This document shows positions 7,432 to 13,346 of a DNA stretch of 13,346 nt, piece after piece. The DNA lies in NCBI GenBank assembly GCA_905236465.1, contig CAJOQA010000253.1, positions 1 through 13,346 of the forward strand, read 5' to 3'. This DNA is from an uncultured Treponema sp. (lineage in GTDB: Bacteria; Spirochaetota; Spirochaetia; Treponematales; Treponemataceae). Each line of letters starts with the position of its first letter. Position 1 is the first letter of the stretch. The position numbers were made by a program, and so were the translations under genes. Below the pieces are notes generated by a model, which was given only the letters and a program-made list of their open reading frames with translations, was not told where the DNA came from and did no database searches.

Positions 7432-8072
7432 GCAAATTCAAACTGGTAGCTTCCTTAGTTCCCCATAACAAGGCAGAACTGATTTCAAATGCGGCAGCTG
7501 CTTCAGGCTCTTGGGGAGGCACAGTACTCCTCGGCAGAAAATGTGGGGGAAAGGGCTTGCTTTCAGCCTTGGGACTTGACGAGAGAACTGTCGAAATAGT
7601 CTTAATTCTTTTGGAAGAAACTAAAAAAGAACAAATTACACAGGCCATCATAGGAGCTGCAAGTTCCCAAAGACAGAACTTCGGCATTCTTTGCACACTA
7701 GATGCCGATACATTTTTACGCTCAGGCAATATAAGCGGAGGAGACTGCACAATGGCAGAAACACACGAGAACACTCTTATTTCAGTTATTTTAAATAAAG
7801 GATATGCAGATGATGCAATGGCGGCGGCCCGTAAGGCAGGAGCTGGGGGTGGCACGGTAATAAACGCACGGGGAACGGCCAGGGAGGATGATGAAAAGTT
7901 CTTTGGGGTTCATATTGTGCCGGAAAAAGAAATGCTTCTAATAGTTGTTCCTGATGCAAAAAAGGCTGCGGTAATAGATTCAATTAAAAACCTGGGTTGC
8001 CTACAGCAGGCAGGAAGCGGAATTGCTTTCTGTGCAGGTCTTGAAGACTTTACGGTTCTTGGCAAAAAGTAA
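7428..8072 (+). CDS. Tandem PII-like signalling protein
   Basis: This cytoplasmic protein of 214 residues contains two PII-like (ferredoxin-fold, GlnB-related) domains, twice the normal PII length. Domain 2 (about 116-214) is the clearest: GAGGGTVINARGTARED (138-154), an FFGVHIVPEKEMLLIVVP strand pair split across 158-175, and SGIAFCAGLEDFTVLG (197-212) as in PII-like proteins. Domain 1 (about 1-98) has the same plan, with GSWGGTVLLGRKCGGKG (27-43), a VEIVLILL strand and FGILCTLDADTF (85-96), but is more diverged. Proteins of this class bind nucleotides or related ligands between subunits and often bind a membrane transporter encoded beside them; here the partner would be the DUF1538 protein, whose gene overlaps this one by 4 nt. 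The uridylylation Tyr of classic GlnB cannot be recognised. The end overlaps birA by 1 nt. The ligand and whether the two domains form a pseudo-trimer are unknown. Confidence 0.82.
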   Translation: MSKFKLVASLVPHNKAELISNAAAASGSWGGTVLLGRKCGGKGLLSALGLDERTVEIVLILLEETKKEQITQAIIGAASSQRQNFGILCTLDADTFLRSGNISGGDCTMAETHENTLISVILNKGYADDAMAAARKAGAGGGTVINARGTAREDDEKFFGVHIVPEKEMLLIVVPDAKKAAVIDSIKNLGCLQQAGSGIAFCAGLEDFTVLGKK

Positions 8073-8872
8073 TGGACTATTTTGAAAAAGACAAGTTCTT
8101 TTTGTACCAAACAATAGACAGCACAAACTCTGAGCTGATGCGGCGCCTTAACCAGGCAGGATCTCTGCTGAATACGGATGGGACTTTGACAGATAAAGGG
8201 AAAAGCCTACATAAAAGTGTTGCGGCAGCCTTTGAGCAAAGCGCAGGCAGGGGGAGGATGGGCCGCCCCTTCTTTTCTCCCGCCAAAAGTGGTGTTTACT
8301 TTTCCTTTATATACATCCCACAAGGGGGAGTAAGAGAGCCTTCGCACTATACTATAACAAGTGCTGTGGGGGTATGTAGGGCAATAAAAGAGCTTTACAA
8401 GAGGGAATGTGGCATAAAGTGGGTAAATGACATTTATCTTAGGGGCAAAAAGATCTGCGGAATTCTTACGGAAGGCCTTTCAAACCCCGTAAACGGCCTG
8501 GTGGAGGCGGCAGTTGTGGGGATTGGCATTAATATAAGCTTAAAAAACAATCTTCCAGCTGAACTTGAAGGAAAAGCTGGCGGGATACTAGAAGAAGGGG
8601 AAGAATCTTCTGTAAGCAAGGAAACTTTTATACAGCAGTGCATAGAAGAAATCTTCAAGAGCCTGGATACAAAAGAGAATATTATAGAAGAATACAAGGG
8701 GCGGTCCATGCTAACGGGGAAAAGCGTACGGGTTACTCCCCTAATTGGTAGCAATAGGGATGCTTACCTAGCAAAAGTACTAGGAATAACTGACGATGCA
8801 GGGCTTGAAGTTGAGGATGAAAAGGGAAAGGTAAGGATTTTACATTCTGGAGAAGTGACATTGCACTCATAA
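8072..8872 (+). CDS. birA: Biotin--[acetyl-CoA-carboxylase] ligase, no DNA-binding domain
   Basis: This 266-residue enzyme makes biotinyl-5'-AMP and transfers biotin to a carrier-protein lysine. The sequence starts directly with the catalytic domain (DSTNSEL at 16-22), so the N-terminal helix-turn-helix of bifunctional BirA repressors is absent and the protein should be purely enzymatic. Key motifs are the biotin/ATP-binding GRGRMGRPFFSP (59-70), KWVNDI (116-121) with the catalytic Lys116, GKKICGILTEG (125-135) and VVGIGINI (148-155). The usual KWPND box has Val in place of Pro. The C-terminal SH3-like domain is present (about 215-266). The ATG overlaps the preceding TAA by 1 nt (TAATG), suggesting coupled translation as the last gene of the lysA-lepB-DUF1538-PII operon. 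No biotin carrier or biotin-synthesis gene is nearby, and no convincing terminator follows. Confidence 0.92.
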   Translation: MDYFEKDKFFLYQTIDSTNSELMRRLNQAGSLLNTDGTLTDKGKSLHKSVAAAFEQSAGRGRMGRPFFSPAKSGVYFSFIYIPQGGVREPSHYTITSAVGVCRAIKELYKRECGIKWVNDIYLRGKKICGILTEGLSNPVNGLVEAAVVGIGINISLKNNLPAELEGKAGGILEEGEESSVSKETFIQQCIEEIFKSLDTKENIIEEYKGRSMLTGKSVRVTPLIGSNRDAYLAKVLGITDDAGLEVEDEKGKVRILHSGEVTLHS

Positions 8873-8924
8873 GGGCAGCTTTAAGCACTTCTACATAAAT
8901 TTACTAGAATTTTCCTTTTTAGAC

Positions 8925-8953
8925 TTTACAATCTTTCATTTATAAACTATTAT
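8925..8953 (+). promoter_or_regulatory. Sigma-70-type promoter for the PilZ gene, predicted leaderless
   Basis: TTTACA (8925-8930), a 17-nt spacer and TATTAT (8948-8953) match the sigma-70 boxes 5/6 each. Seven bases (TTACAGT) separate the -10 box from the ATG at 8961, so transcription should begin at or one base before the ATG. No Shine-Dalgarno sequence is present. The rest of the 88-nt gap after birA is AT-rich. Confidence 0.65.
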
Positions 8954-8960
8954 TTACAGT

Positions 8961-9836
8961 ATGGCAGTTATAACCAGTCAGCAGATTACTAATTACTATG
9001 ATCAGTATCTCAATACAGAAATAGCCTTTACCAAAGAAATTATACACACTTTGGCCTTGGATCCAAGACAAATTTACATAAAATGCGCCGGGAGCCAGTG
9101 GCCCTGTATTGTCAACTCCACATCATTTACACAGGCCAAGATCATCGTAGGCACAACCGGAGGAGCTTTTCAGCAGTTAGCGCAAAAGAATCCACCCGCA
9201 ATCAGCCTTCGCTACTGTTTCTATCAAAATGATGGGCAGATGATGACCTTCTTGATTTCTGGAAAAGTCTCTTCCATTTCTTCCTATGCAGGGGGAAAGG
9301 ATTTGGCCATTATAAATATTCAGTATTCGCAAAAGCCGCCGGATGACTTTATAGAAAAAATCGGCAGACTTCTTGATGCAAACGCAAACGCAGTAAAACG
9401 CAAGGATGATAGGATTATAATAAACCAGGATTCCTGCCGCAAGTTAGGGCTTCCAAAGGCTGAATGTGTTGTTACGATTCAGGGAGTACCCCGTCACTGC
9501 ATATTGCGCGACTTAGCATTTTCTGGTGCAAAAGTCTTGCTTCAGGGACTTCCCCAGTTCCTTATCAACAAGGAAATTATATTTAGCCTTGAGTTTGAAG
9601 AACCCCATGAGGTTATAAACTTAAAAGGTACGATAACAGGGGCAACCCCCGTTGAAGGACGCAAAGATATCTTCTCTGCTAACGTTGAATTCAGCGAGGA
9701 GTCTATAAGTCTTTCTTACAAAATTCACATAAATAATTATCTGTCAACAGCTAGAAAAAATGACATTGCTCAGGCAGATAAAAGTGCTAATAGCCAGATG
9801 TCTGAAGAAGAACAGGCTAGAGCCACAGGAATCTAA
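8961..9836 (+). CDS. PilZ-domain protein, probable c-di-GMP effector
   Basis: This 291-residue protein is cytoplasmic, with no signal peptide or membrane segment. Residues 1-135 form a beta-rich N-terminal domain of the YcgR/PilZN type. The PilZ domain covers about 145-255. Its c-di-GMP-binding arginine motif RxxxR is present as Arg147 and Arg151 (VKRKDDR). The second motif, normally [D/N]xSxxG, reads DLAFSG (184-189), so the conserved Ser is Ala186; Ser188 lies two residues on. The C-terminus (about 262-291) is polar and probably disordered. In spirochaetes, PilZ proteins link c-di-GMP to motility and virulence, and a flagellin gene lies 2 kb away, but no direct link is shown. The gene appears to have its own promoter and to be translated without a Shine-Dalgarno site. 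A perfect hairpin lies between it and the following TPR gene. Confidence 0.8.
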   Translation: MAVITSQQITNYYDQYLNTEIAFTKEIIHTLALDPRQIYIKCAGSQWPCIVNSTSFTQAKIIVGTTGGAFQQLAQKNPPAISLRYCFYQNDGQMMTFLISGKVSSISSYAGGKDLAIINIQYSQKPPDDFIEKIGRLLDANANAVKRKDDRIIINQDSCRKLGLPKAECVVTIQGVPRHCILRDLAFSGAKVLLQGLPQFLINKEIIFSLEFEEPHEVINLKGTITGATPVEGRKDIFSANVEFSEESISLSYKIHINNYLSTARKNDIAQADKSANSQMSEEEQARATGI

Positions 9837-9846
9837 AAAAATCGGA

Positions 9847-9880
9847 AAGTCATGTTGAGTAAAAGTGCTCAACATGACTT
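9847..9880. other. Perfect 34-nt inverted repeat between pilZ and TPR genes
   Basis: AAGTCATGTTGAG (9847-9859) and its exact complement CTCAACATGACTT (9868-9880) form 13 pairs. A T-G and an A-T pair extend the stem to 15, closing on the 4-nt loop AAAG. No T-run follows on the plus strand (CTCATAAAAC), so it is a poor plus-strand intrinsic terminator. It may be an attenuator, an RNA-stability or processing hairpin, or a protein-binding dyad. The TPR ribosome site AAGGA starts about 10 nt downstream. Confidence 0.75.
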
Positions 9881-9899
9881 CTCATAAAACAAGGAAAAT

Positions 9900-11054
9900 A
9901 TGAACCCCAACAATCCATTAGACTCAGTTTATTTTATTCAGTTGCCGGAATCTTTTGCATTGTCAGACCATGCAATAAAGATTGACCCTTCAATTCAGCT
10001 TCCGGTGCAAAAAAAAGTAGGAGACGATTCACAGACATTCAGCCTAGAAGACCTGACAGCAGAGCAAATTCTTTCCGGCATTTTGACAGTTCTAGCCTAC
10101 GATAGGAATAATCCCAATTCAGAATACTATAGATCCATAATAAAACAGGCCCGCCCCAACATAAAGGCAGAGCTTAGCGAGGCTGCAATCCTAAAGACGA
10201 AAAATGAGGACTGGGATCTAGCAGAAGAGATATGGCTTGCCCTGCATGGCTATGACCCTGAGGATAAAAACATAATTTTGAACATGGCCCTCTTCTTTGA
10301 CCAAAAGGCAGAATCTTACAGAAATCTTAAATTGTTTGACGATGCAGATGCCTATGACGAAAGTGCCCTAAGCTATTACAAGGATGCAATGGAGGCAAGC
10401 CCTGAAATTCCTAACGCGTTTTTTAATGCAGCTTTCTTTTACTTAAAACGCAAAGACTATATCGATGCAAAGAACTGTTTTGAAAGTTTCATTGCCCTTA
10501 GCTCTGGCTTAAGCGAAGAAGAACTTGGCGAAAACGGAACTTACAAATTGGAGCGGGCACAGGAGCTTGTAAACAAAATCAGCGCGCGGAATTTGGAAAA
10601 TGACCACTTTTCAAAGGCTTACAAACTTATCAGTGACGGGGAAGAAGAAAAAGGTTTGGAAGAAATCAGGATTTTTCTTCAGGATAACCCTGCTGTCTGG
10701 AATGCCTGGTTCATGTTGGGCTGGGGACTTCGTAGGCTTGGTCGCTTTAGCGATGCGAAGCAGGCTTTTGAGAAGGCCAGGGAATGTGAAGGTGGGGATG
10801 AAAACGCAGACACGCTGAACGAACTTGCAATCTGCCAGATGGAAACTGGGGATTTAGACGGAGCAAAAGAATCCTTGGTTCAGGCTTTGACCATGGACGG
10901 AGATAATACCAAGATAATAAGCAACCTGGGCTGCCTGTACCTGAAAAAGGGTGAGACTGAGGAAGCAAGGAAGTACTTTTTGACTGTTCTTGAGCTTGAC
11001 CCAAATGACAAGATTGCAGCTGAGCAATTAAGAATCCTAGAAAAAGAGGTATAA
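9900..11054 (+). CDS. TPR-repeat protein
   Basis: This 384-residue, acidic, cytoplasmic protein has no signal peptide. After an N-terminal section without repeats (1-90), helix pairs of the tetratricopeptide type fill the rest: approximate units at 92-119, 125-168, 172-205, 233-263, 265-297, 301-333 and 336-370. The best are WNAWFMLGWGLRRLGRFSDA (267-286), with the following FEKA, and the last two, which carry the G-x-x-x-x-A and A-x-x-x-F/L consensus positions. TPR arrays act as protein-binding scaffolds, so the partner cannot be told from sequence. The start is supported by AAGGA 5 nt upstream of the ATG. It follows the PilZ gene by 63 nt on the same strand, with a strong hairpin between them, so the two may be transcribed together with differential expression. 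A short hairpin ending in T5 follows the stop. Confidence 0.85.
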   Translation: MNPNNPLDSVYFIQLPESFALSDHAIKIDPSIQLPVQKKVGDDSQTFSLEDLTAEQILSGILTVLAYDRNNPNSEYYRSIIKQARPNIKAELSEAAILKTKNEDWDLAEEIWLALHGYDPEDKNIILNMALFFDQKAESYRNLKLFDDADAYDESALSYYKDAMEASPEIPNAFFNAAFFYLKRKDYIDAKNCFESFIALSSGLSEEELGENGTYKLERAQELVNKISARNLENDHFSKAYKLISDGEEEKGLEEIRIFLQDNPAVWNAWFMLGWGLRRLGRFSDAKQAFEKARECEGGDENADTLNELAICQMETGDLDGAKESLVQALTMDGDNTKIISNLGCLYLKKGETEEARKYFLTVLELDPNDKIAAEQLRILEKEV

Positions 11055-11088
11055 AAAGGGGAAAAAGATTTGCTTCGTACCCCTTTTT
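11053..11088 (+). terminator. Possible intrinsic terminator of the TPR gene
   Basis: AAAAAGGGG (11053-11061) pairs with CCCCTTTTT (11080-11088), giving 9 pairs, only four of them G-C, around an 18-nt loop. The T5 lies in the stem arm. It overlaps the TPR stop codon and is weaker than the hairpin at 11147-11191. Confidence 0.4.
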
Positions 11089-11096
11089 GATGTATA

Positions 11097-11122
11097 GCCC
11101 CTGAGTCAAGTTCAGGGTGACA
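11097..11122. repeat. REP-like dispersed palindromic repeat (single copy here)
   Basis: Read on the minus strand this is TGTCACCCTGAACTTGACTC followed by AGGGGC. It closely resembles the short intergenic repeat of the form TGTCATCCTGAACTTGATTCAGGATC seen in many bacterial genomes. CCCTGA (11099-11104) and TCAGGG (11112-11117) form a 6-bp stem with a 7-nt loop. Only one copy is in the window, so repetition in this genome is inferred. Confidence 0.5.
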
Positions 11123-11146
11123 CTTATTGCTAGCCATAGCAAATGG

Positions 11147-11191
11147 AAAAGCCCCTGACTGTGATACAAGGCAACAGTCAGGGGCTTTTTT
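11147..11191. terminator. Strong bidirectional intrinsic terminator between TPR gene and flaB
   Basis: GCCCCTGACTGT (11151-11162) pairs perfectly with ACAGTCAGGGGC (11174-11185), extended by AAAA/TTTT to 16 pairs around an 11-nt loop. On the plus strand it is followed by T6; on the minus strand by TTTT. It lies between convergent genes and can end both transcripts. A small hairpin TTGCTA/TAGCAA (11127-11142) lies just upstream. Confidence 0.9.
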
Positions 11192-11225
11192 AAGAAGGTT
11201 GTTTTACGCTACGCGGCGTTTAGAC

Positions 11226-12086
11226 CTACTGGAGCAGGGAAAGAACACCCTGTGAGCTCTGGTTTGCCTGAGCAAGCATTGCTGTACCGGCCTGAGAAAG
11301 GATGTTGTCCTTTGTGAACTCAACCATCTGAGCTGCCATATCTGTGTCGCGGATGCGGCTTTCAGAAGCCTGTGTGTTCTCAGCTGCAACGTCAAGACCT
11401 TCAACAGTCTTTTCAAGGCGGTTCTGGTATGCGCCAAGGTCAGCTCTCTGCTTGTTGATCTTCTTGATTGCTTCATCAAGAGTTCCGATTGCGCGGTTTG
11501 CATCATCAGGAGACTCGAGAGAAAGGATCTCTTCTGTTCCAACATTGCGGAGACCAAGAGCAGAAGCACTCATTGTACCAATGAATACCTGTGTTCTCTG
11601 ATCCATGTTTGCACCAATGTGGAGCCACATAGAAGCAGTTACGCTGTTCTCGCCAGTTGGGCGTGCAAAACGACCAGTAAGCATATTCATGCCATTGAAC
11701 TGTGCATGTGATGCAATGCGGTCTACTTCAGCGATAAGCTGGCTAACTTCAACCTGAATCATCATGCGATCTTCATCTGTATAGATACCGTTTGAAGACT
11801 GAACTGCAAGTTCACGGATTCTCTGAACGATATCTTCTGTTTCCTGCAGATAACCTTCTGTTGTCTGAATAAAAGAAATACCATTCTGTGCGTTTTCAGA
11901 AGCCTTGTTAAGACCGCGGATCTGTGAGCGCATCTTTTCAGAAACAGCAAGTCCTGAAGCATCATCACCTGCGCGGTTGATCTTCATACCAGAAGAAAGC
12001 TTTTCCATATTCTTCTGCTGGCGAACTTCTGTTACTCCACCTTCACGCTGTGCAAACATAGCACTCATGTTGTGATTAATAACCAT
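11226..12086 (-). CDS. flaB: Periplasmic flagellar filament core flagellin FlaB
   Basis: This 286-residue flagellin forms the core of the periplasmic flagella that drive spirochaete motility. The N-terminal D0/D1 domain (1-140) begins MVINHNMSAMFAQR and carries EKLSSGMKINRAGDDASGLA and QIRGLNKAS, typical of treponemal FlaB. Residues 140-190 form the short central part with TASMWLHIGANMDQR. The C-terminal D1/D0 helices include IKKINKQRADLGAYQNRLE and end GTAMLAQANQSSQGVLSLLQ. The variable D2/D3 domains of enteric flagellins are absent, as usual in FlaB. The NMLTGRFAR and TASMW segments are closest, from memory, to treponemal FlaB2/FlaB3. It starts with a strong Shine-Dalgarno site (AGAGGAG, 8 nt from the ATG). 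Arginine codons are mainly CGC/CGT, unlike the AGG/AGA-rich neighbours, which fits very high expression. Transcription is probably by sigma-28 from 12206-12180. No signal peptide is present, as export is by the flagellar secretion system. Confidence 0.97.
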   Translation of the reverse strand: MVINHNMSAMFAQREGGVTEVRQQKNMEKLSSGMKINRAGDDASGLAVSEKMRSQIRGLNKASENAQNGISFIQTTEGYLQETEDIVQRIRELAVQSSNGIYTDEDRMMIQVEVSQLIAEVDRIASHAQFNGMNMLTGRFARPTGENSVTASMWLHIGANMDQRTQVFIGTMSASALGLRNVGTEEILSLESPDDANRAIGTLDEAIKKINKQRADLGAYQNRLEKTVEGLDVAAENTQASESRIRDTDMAAQMVEFTKDNILSQAGTAMLAQANQSSQGVLSLLQ

Positions 12087-12172
12087 AGTATATCTCCTCT
12101 AAAATGAGTAAATTAAGTTACAGACAAACCCCTTTTTCTTGTTTGCTGTCCCCCTGGGGTGTACCACCCTAT
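12087..12172 (-). promoter_or_regulatory. Structured 5' leader of flaB
   Basis: From the predicted start near 12172, the leader is about 86 nt. At its 5' end GGGTG (12169-12165) and CACCC (12161-12157) form a 5-bp hairpin with a 3-nt loop. Further on, CAG-CAAAC (12148-12141) pairs with GTTTG-T-CTG (12129-12121) with one bulged base, extended by one A-T pair. The ribosome site AGGAG lies after both. A 5'-terminal hairpin could protect the mRNA, and GGA motifs could bind CsrA, as known for flagellin leaders of Borrelia and Bacillus; both roles are inference. Confidence 0.5.
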
Positions 12173-12179
12173 ATTTTGA

Positions 12180-12206
12180 ATTTCGGAGATGGCATTTTTT
12201 ACTTTA
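12180..12206 (-). promoter_or_regulatory. Sigma-28 (FliA)-type promoter of flaB
   Basis: On the minus strand, TAAAGTAA (12206-12199), an 11-nt spacer and TCCGAAAT (12187-12180) match the sigma-28 consensus TAAAGTTT-N11-GCCGATAA at six of eight and five of eight positions, including the key TAAA and CCGA. Its -35 box begins 18 nt after the stop codon of the upstream radical SAM gene. Late flagellar genes, including treponemal flaB genes, are known sigma-28 targets. Confidence 0.75.
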
Positions 12207-12224
12207 GGGAATTTTAGAAAAATT

Positions 12225-13346
12225 CTAAAAAAATTGGACTAGGCCCTTGCCCCGAAAGACAGTCAGATCTAATTTTTCTTGCAGAGCCGTAATTTTTTTT
12301 ATGGCAGCTTCCCTTTCTTCTTTTGCAGCAGAAGGCCGCAGCCCCCAGAGGCCTGAAAGCAATAAATCTGAATAAGATGAATTTTTACTATCTAAAAGCA
12401 GACTTAAATCTTCCTGCATATAAGTCCAGCAGACCTGTTTTTTTCCTGCCTTTTCCCCTAAAAGCAAGGGGTAACCTGCAAGCCAATAGGCTTTTTCTAT
12501 ATCCAGGGGCCTTAGAAAAGCGGCATTCCGTTCTTTTTCGTAAGCTTCCACTGCCTTTTGAACTAAATCCTTAGCTACAGTGGGGCTGGGAGTTGGAAAA
12601 GAAAACCACTTGTTTACGCTTTTGTTTAGGGCCTTTCCGTGCATCCAGGCGTTTAAGGCTGCATTAAGGCCAGAGCCAAACTTTTTTGATTTTTCTTCAC
12701 CTTTAAAATGCAGGCCGTTCTTTGCAAAAATACCGGCAGCCTCATCTTCTAGGGGTTTTAGTTCTGGATGCTTACCTTCTTTCCATTCTGCATAAAGGCG
12801 GGAATGGCGGGTTAGAGTAAATTTGTGCCAAAAGGAGGAATCCAAGAGCCCTTCCTGATACAACTGCCGCAAAGTTTCCATAGAGTTCATTAAATCAAGT
12901 TCGCTTTCGTTCCACCAGCCGTAAATCATATAGGCGTGGACTAAAATTCCAGCTTCCTTAAAGGCACAACAGGCTGCAACTATGCTTTTTATGTCAGTTC
13001 CCTTATCTATAGACGATAAACCGTTGCCTGTAGCAATTTCTATGCCACCACTCACCCCGATTAGCCCCCCGTAAGAAAGGAAATCAGCAAGGTCACGGGT
13101 AAAGACTTTTTCAAAGCGGACATTGCCCCAAAAGGAAAGAGGGCTGCCCTGCTCTGCATTAAGGCGGGCAAAAGCTGCTGTATGAGAAGGGGGTAAGGCT
13201 TCATCTACAAAGTGGATGCCATAAATGCCATGCTCTTTAGCCTGACTGTACAGACTGGTAAACACTTTTTCTGTAGAACAGGGCTGGTAGGCACAAACAT
13301 AGTCTAAGGTTACATCGCAAAAGGAACACTTGTGCCAGTAGCAACC
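12225..13346 (-). CDS. Radical SAM protein, N-terminus cut by window edge
   Basis: The frame is open from the right edge to the TAG at 12227-12225, giving 373 C-terminal residues. A GTG at 13265 lies inside the gene and is not its start. The fragment opens with GCYWHKCSFCD, whose three cysteines (residues 2, 7, 10; CX4CX2C) should hold the 4Fe-4S cluster that cleaves S-adenosylmethionine. The next segments fit the radical SAM barrel: IHFVDEALPP, FWGNVRFEK, GVSGGIEIATGNG (the SAM-contacting Gly-rich and Glu strand), and GILVHAYMIYGWW. This resembles a family of radical SAM proteins that carry a cobalamin-binding domain before the barrel; any such domain would be in the missing part. The C-terminal 150 residues have no motif I know. 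The reaction and substrate are unknown. It is upstream of flaB on the same strand, but flaB has its own promoter. Confidence 0.85.
   Translation of the reverse strand, partial: GCYWHKCSFCDVTLDYVCAYQPCSTEKVFTSLYSQAKEHGIYGIHFVDEALPPSHTAAFARLNAEQGSPLSFWGNVRFEKVFTRDLADFLSYGGLIGVSGGIEIATGNGLSSIDKGTDIKSIVAACCAFKEAGILVHAYMIYGWWNESELDLMNSMETLRQLYQEGLLDSSFWHKFTLTRHSRLYAEWKEGKHPELKPLEDEAAGIFAKNGLHFKGEEKSKKFGSGLNAALNAWMHGKALNKSVNKWFSFPTPSPTVAKDLVQKAVEAYEKERNAAFLRPLDIEKAYWLAGYPLLLGEKAGKKQVCWTYMQEDLSLLLDSKNSSYSDLLLSGLWGLRPSAAKEEREAAIKKITALQEKLDLTVFRGKGLVQFF

Noticed and set aside
8851..8892. Inverted repeat AGAAGTG / CACTTCT at the end of birA as a terminator
   Set aside because: Seven pairs with a 28-nt loop and no following T-run; probably chance.
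10880..11137. Minus-strand frame whose start reads CHPELDSG
   Set aside because: This peptide is a known by-product of translating the REP-like repeat at 11097-11122; the rest is antisense to the TPR gene.
12212..12230. Palindrome TTTTAGAA / TTCTAAAA over the radical SAM stop as a terminator
   Set aside because: The stem has one G-C pair per arm and a 3-nt loop, too weak for intrinsic termination in such AT-rich sequence.
13263..13265. GTG as the start of the radical SAM gene
   Set aside because: The frame continues upstream to the window edge and contains the FeS-cluster cysteines, so this GTG codes for an internal Val.

Overview
The window looks like a chromosomal segment of a free-living or gut/oral treponeme (Spirochaetes, Treponema or a close relative). 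The best evidence is a FlaB-type periplasmic flagellin (11226-12086, minus) that carries the treponemal FlaB signature from end to end and has a sigma-28-like promoter. Lipoproteins with loose spirochaetal lipoboxes, a methyl-accepting chemotaxis protein (MCP) whose signalling domain reads like treponemal MCPs, and a very long signal peptidase I agree with this. There are no tRNAs, rRNAs, insertion sequences, phage genes or CRISPR arrays that I can see.

Layout. (1) 1-2762, minus strand: an apparent operon reading MCP-like protein -> TraB/GumN-family lipoprotein -> second TraB/GumN-family lipoprotein, the last running off the left edge. The MCP-like gene has lost its sensor, second membrane segment, HAMP region and the signalling hairpin tip, yet its frame is intact. 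(2) 2878-8872, plus strand: a five-gene operon with junctions of about +17/+5 (depending on the start used), +4, -4 and -1 nt. It encodes diaminopimelate decarboxylase (lysA), a long signal peptidase I (lepB), a tandem DUF1538 membrane protein, a tandem PII-like protein and a monofunctional biotin-protein ligase (birA). The DUF1538 and PII-like genes overlap and are both internally duplicated, which suggests a PII-regulated membrane transporter. (3) 8961-11054, plus strand: a PilZ (c-di-GMP effector) protein, then a perfect 34-nt hairpin, then a TPR-repeat protein. (4) 11055-11225: a convergent intergenic region packed with hairpins, including a strong bidirectional terminator and a REP-like dispersed palindrome. 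(5) 11226-13346, minus strand: flaB, preceded by a structured leader and a sigma-28-type promoter, and upstream of it the 3' part of a radical SAM gene that runs off the right edge.

Points that stand out: the doubly deleted MCP; the paired duplicated DUF1538/PII module; two sigma-70-like promoters (lysA and pilZ) placed so that transcription should start at the A of the ATG, with no Shine-Dalgarno sequence, suggesting leaderless mRNAs beside genes that do have good Shine-Dalgarno sites; and a PilZ protein with a variant c-di-GMP motif close to flagellin.

Functional assignments rest on recognising family motifs by eye. No database search was possible.
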